Shown here piece after piece: positions 60,528-64,000 of a stretch of 64,000 bases of DNA. The notes below the pieces were generated by a model. That model did no database searches. It saw only the letters and a list, made by a program, of their open reading frames with translations, and was not told the origin of the DNA. The translations under genes were made by a program, and so were the position numbers. The number at the start of each line of letters is the position of its first letter. The first letter of the stretch is position 1. The DNA is from Shinisaurus crocodilurus (Eukaryota; Chordata; Lepidosauria; Squamata; Shinisauridae): contig CM037880.1 in assembly GCA_021292165.1 (NCBI GenBank), positions 136,464,564 through 136,528,563 on the forward strand, written 5' to 3'.

Positions 60528-60805
60528 TTGGTTCAGACATAATGTCAAGCCATGGTTTGGCACTAAAGAAGGAACCTTGTGCTTGTGTGCTCCCTATCCC
60601 TCCCACCCTTGCATGCTCCCATTCAATGAGTCATTTCCTCTTTAACACACAACACAGCTTGCTATTATATCTGAACTGGCAACCAGGACTACAAGCCACA
60701 TTTTGAAGCTGGTTTACAATCCTGGTTTGACGGGTAAGTGCAAACCATAAATAGCCAGGGTTTTTGGTGTAATGGCAAACTATGGTTTGTCTTAAAGGGA
60801 AAGTA
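60528..60805. repeat. Repeat with inverted CCATGGTTT words
   Basis: CAAGCCATGGTTTGGCACT at the left and GGCAAACTATGGTTTGTC at the right, with intermediate AAACCATAAATAG and CAATCCTGGTTTGACG. Probably the same decayed MITE group as 59556. Confidence 0.45.
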
Positions 60806-60960
60806 ACTAAATCTGAGCACTCAGCAGGGGGAAGGAGAGTGTGAGCACAAGGTTTACTCATGTGAACCAACCCAGCAGCAAGTAAAACATAAGTAGGCGC
60901 AGAATTTTTACATTTTTTTATATGGACTACTGCCTGTAAAAAATGTAAACACAGAAACAT

Positions 60961-61135
60961 TTATTTATTTATTATTTATTATATTTATACCCCACCATTT
61001 TTCCTGCAAGGAACCCAAGGCGGCTTACATAGTCCTCCTCCTCCTCTCCATTTTATCCTCACAACAACCCTGTGAGGTAGGTCAGGCTGAGAGTCAGTGA
61101 CTGGCCCAAAGTCACCCAGTGAGTTTCATGGCTGA
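60961..61135 (-). mobile_element. tRNA-derived SINE, 3' two-thirds
   Basis: On the minus strand it reads CATGAAACTCACTGGGTGAC, then CACAGGGTTGTTGTGAGGAT, then GCCGCCTTGGGTTCCTTGCA and a tail of ATAAATAAATAAA. The tRNA-like head is absent. Confidence 0.85.
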
Positions 61136-62934
61136 GCATGTGTCTATGTTTACATTATTCTGCCTTAACAAGAGAAATGAAGCTTTCCCTCTCTACAAAA
61201 TATCTATAAAATACTTTTAAAGTTGCCCCCAAAGCAAACTGGCACAGAATTCTAAGAATCACCACCACCATTTAAAAGCAAGTTTCTAGCCTTCATGGGC
61301 ATATGCATACATCTGAAATCAGGAAATAGCCTAACTGTGCACAGGATCTCAGCCAGTGTCTGCCAAAGGCTCCACTGTTTAGCCAAGGGGCAGAATGTTC
61401 TGTGTGTTGTGGGGTTGTTCATGACCTTTGATCGAATTCCTCTGGACATACCATCACACATATATTGCACCTCACTCATCACTTGATCTCTCCCCCCCCC
61501 TCCAAAACATAAGAGTTCAGATGGACAGTGCAATCCAGTGCATGTAAGCTTAGAAGAAGCCTAAATCACACAAAATGAACAACGTACTGCAAAGTAAGAA
61601 AATCTGCATATATTTTGTACGTTTGTGAAATTTGGAAACCATGCAGATTTTGTTTCACCGGTACCGAATTTGAATTTTTGGAGTGCTGCTCTTGATGTTC
61701 TCCCTTGTGTGTGAACTTTCCTAAGAGCGAAAACTGGGTTAACCCGCTTTTCATCTAATCTACTTTGGGAGAAACCAGACGCTATAAAATCTCGCTCATG
61801 CTCTGTAACCTGGCACTCTCTCAAAGCTTTCCAACACACAGGTGCTTTGCATCAGGCCTTAAGGCATTTTCTCCTCCCTCTAGACTATAATGAAAAAAGC
61901 CACAATGGAGTACGAAACTTTCCTAAAGAAACTATTTGATAGAAGATCAATTGAGCACAGACATTATAGAGAACAGAAAGCTAAAGCCATTTTGTGTACT
62001 TCTCCAGGTAGATTACAGTGGTTTGCTGCTAAAACATGACTACCTTTCAAATTGATATTTCACCTTATTACTGGGCTGAGAAATCAGAGTGTGTTTCTTT
62101 ATCAGATGCAAGATGCTGCAAACTGACTGTGGAGTGCAGTACTGTAGAGAATATGTAGCTACATAGACCACATGTTTGTATTTTACTTATAAGCATGGAT
62201 CTTCTCAATGAGTAAGCACTGAAATGTGACACATCGAAAATGATGCAATACAGGTAGAAGGAATCTGTACAAACTGCCAGTTGCTGTTTTAATATGTTGG
62301 TAAATGTGCATATACACAGCCATTAGGAAAATGCTCTAGACATGTCAGACATAACTGCTGTGGTTGTCAAATAAAAGCTTAAAACAAGATGGTCCAGAAT
62401 CAGGACTAATAAAAACAGTGAGATTTTTCATGTACAAAAGCAAGACTACCTTTAAGAAAAAGAACAATGCTAAATATTCTACATGGGATCACATAATTTG
62501 AGAAGGACAAAACTGTTAAGCTTACATATACAATGTACAATGTGAGCAAATACAGACAGCCATTTAAGAAGCAGTAAATCACTGTGGTGGTCATGCAGCC
62601 GCATGAGAAGCCAGTCATCTGTATCATTCCCCCATGCAATGAAAAGAATTTTATCACTCCACTGCTTCCCTGGATTTCCAACTGGGCGCATATGTGTGGT
62701 AAAATTTCCCTCACCATGTGTTCCCTGAAACTGACACACTGATTCTCCATTGAGCTTTTGACTGTGATGAGAGTCAGTAGAACTAGACTAAATGGACTTA
62801 TCTGGCTTGGGAAGAAATAATTTCTATGTATTAAAGGGATGAACAAAAAAGTTGCCAGACACATAGTAAGCATTCACCCACGCCCCTCAACATACAAATT
62901 GCTCATGCAGTTGTGCTATTGTATTCACAACAAC

Positions 62935-62949
62935 GGGGGGGGGGGGGGG
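62935..62949. repeat. G15 homopolymer
   Basis: An uninterrupted run of 15 G residues (C run in the JARID2 transcript), about 90 bases after the exon 2 donor on the minus strand. Confidence 0.9.
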
Positions 62950-63041
62950 AGAAAAAGGCAGGCACCAAGAAACTTCCACTGTGACTCCCAGATAGAGCAC
63001 TCTGACTTGGAACCAAGCCCATCCATCAAGAAGAAACTTAC

Positions 63042-63177
63042 CATTCACAGCTTTGAGACTCCCATTTAGGCCATCGCCATGTTGCCTCTTCTGCGCATTC
63101 TTGAATTCCTTTAGGGATAAGTAAAGGACTTTTCGTACCACCCTCTCCTCCGACCATGGAATCCCATCACTATCGTC
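63042..63177 (-). CDS. JARID2: JARID2 coding exon 2 (ubiquitin-interacting segment)
   Basis: This 136-bp exon gives 45 full codons and one base of a Gly codon, starting in phase 0. The acceptor is GTCCTAATAG after a pyrimidine-rich tract and the donor AATG|GTAAGTTT. The peptide begins [20 protein letters not shown], continues with [20 protein letters not shown] and ends LKAVN. In mammals this segment forms the helix that recognises H2A ubiquitinated at Lys119 (residues about 24-58), so PRC2 can follow PRC1. The [14 protein letters not shown] core is unchanged from what I recall of the mammalian protein, while QHGDGLNG differs. Coding exon 1, with the start codon, lies outside the window. Confidence 0.97.
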
Positions 63178-63404
63178 CTATTAGGACAAGAGAAAGGAGA
63201 GGAGAAATTTACTTTAGTATTTAAATAATGAAACACACACACAACTCCTTATCAGCCTGCCAAAAGGTGATTTCCATTTTTAAAAGAGAGAGAAAAAGAG
63301 AGAGAGAGAGAAGAGAACACAAGATTTTTGTGAGGCTAAAACACCACTGTGAAGCTTCTAGGAGGAAGGATGGATAAAAAAATATCACAATGAAGATAAA
63401 AATA

Positions 63405-63690
63405 CAGTAATACCTTGGATTGCAAGCATAATTCGTTCTGGAAACGTGCTTGTAATCCAAAGCATTGTATATCAAAGTGATAATCCCCATAAGAAATTTG
63501 TACACATATTTTTAATTTAAGCTGCAATAAAGAATGATAGTGTAAAGTCTTCATTTTTCTTGACCGTACTACAGTACTTGTATTGCAAGATGTCGCTTGT
63601 TTATCAAGTTAAAATTTATTTTAAAAATTTGCTTGTCTTGCAAAACCCTTGCAGACCAAGTTACTTGCAATCCAAGGTTTTATTGTACTG
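63405..63690. mobile_element. Tigger/mariner-like MITE, different family
   Basis: A 286-bp element with TA on both sides. Ends CAGTAATACCTTGGATTGCA and the reverse complement of CAGTACAATAAAACCTTGGA are inverted; GATTGCAAG text recurs inside. Only these terminal words relate it to the 3367 family. Confidence 0.82.
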
Positions 63691-63796
63691 TATAATGAAA
63701 CACATCAAGATTATACTTTTTGTTGAATCTAATTTTTGAGGGAAACATCAGGTCACCCATAGGTCTGTTGCTTTCTGCATTGACTTCATTTTTATT

Positions 63797-63885
63797 TAAT
63801 TAATTATTTCATTTATATCCCGCCATTTTCCCACTTCGCAAGCAACACAAGGCGGCTTACATGGCCCTCCTCCTCTCCATTTTTT
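63797..63885 (-). mobile_element. tRNA-SINE 3' tail only
   Basis: TTTAATTAATTATTTCATTT, then ATATCCCGCCATTTTCCCAC, then AAGGCGGCTTACATGGCCC is the reverse complement of the SINE tail, diverged. The body is absent. Confidence 0.65.
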
Positions 63886-64000
63886 ACTCTCTTTTATCCC
63901 CTTTCTCTGTCACTTCAAGCTCTTGTTTTATCTTTTTCTACCCACTCTCAACTTCTTCCATGCTTCTCCTTATAACTGAACCACCATTCCCCTTTCAATG

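Larger units (their letters stand above)
39701..63041 (-). other. JARID2: JARID2 intron 2
   Basis: An intron of about 23.3 kb with acceptor TTAATTACAG (39701-39710) and donor AATG|GTAAGTTT (63042/63041). It contains the elements listed below. I see no exon or recognisable element in 40300-41990, 42800-44030 (including a purine-rich run near 43340-43400), 44950-47830, 48450-50070, 52460-54080, 55220-57020 and 61140-62930, apart from simple repeats. Confidence 0.9.
63178..64000 (-). other. JARID2: JARID2 intron 1 (3' end only)
   Basis: This is the end of the intron before exon 2. It holds an AG-rich run at 63280-63315, a Tigger-like MITE at 63405 and a SINE tail at 63797. No exon is seen. Confidence 0.85.

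Noticed and set aside
62406..62873. 155-codon minus-strand frame in intron 2
   Set aside because: The peptide is hydrophobic but has no family pattern, no splice sites in context and no similar second exon. A frame of this length is not rare in 64 kb.

Overview
This window is vertebrate nuclear DNA, almost certainly from a squamate reptile and most likely a lizard. It holds the 5' part of one large gene, JARID2, read on the minus strand. Four consecutive coding exons are recognisable: 63177-63042, 39700-39559, 7983-7814 and 780-604. Each is bounded by AG/GT splice sites, and the phases chain without a gap (0 to 1, 1 to 2, 2 to 1, 1 to 1). By comparison with the mammalian gene they are coding exons 2 to 5. 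Together they encode about 208 residues of the N-terminal part of the protein: the ubiquitin-interacting segment, the serine/acidic linker, the PRC2-binding segment with its methylated-lysine site (the K116 equivalent), and a Glu/Asp-rich tract. The first coding exon, the ARID, JmjN/JmjC and zinc-finger exons, and the promoter lie outside the window.

The rest is intron: the end of intron 1 (63178-64000), intron 2 (about 23.3 kb), intron 3 (about 31.6 kb), intron 4 (about 7.0 kb) and the start of intron 5 (1-603). The introns are rich in mobile-element debris. DNA transposons of hAT type are the most varied group. They include short palindromic MITEs, several with perfect 8-bp target duplications; a 993-bp copy with the end of a transposase; a pair of very GC-rich elements in opposite orientation; and several longer non-autonomous families. 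Tigger/mariner-like MITEs flanked by TA occur at four sites. LINE remains are L2-like tails near 9.2, 11.8-14.1, 19.1-20.5 and 51.6 kb, plus an RTE-like 3' end at 14.4-15.5 kb with an intact 337-codon frame. A tRNA-derived SINE family with a shared tail ending in TATAAATATAATAAATAAA recurs about ten times, and a second tRNA-like SINE lies near 52.3 kb.

The squamate call rests on the repeat set (TA-flanked MITEs, the tRNA-SINE tail, L2 and RTE families together) and on JARID2 residues that differ slightly from the mammalian protein. No species can be named from the sequence alone. I found no second host gene, no CRISPR array, no viral gene and nothing that amounts to a new biological system. 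The most unusual items are structural: large inverted repeats with a hAT MITE in the loop, a G-rich tract touching a JARID2 splice donor, a tandem array that grew inside a MITE, two GC-rich hAT copies with exact target duplications, and an LINE inserted into an older LINE.
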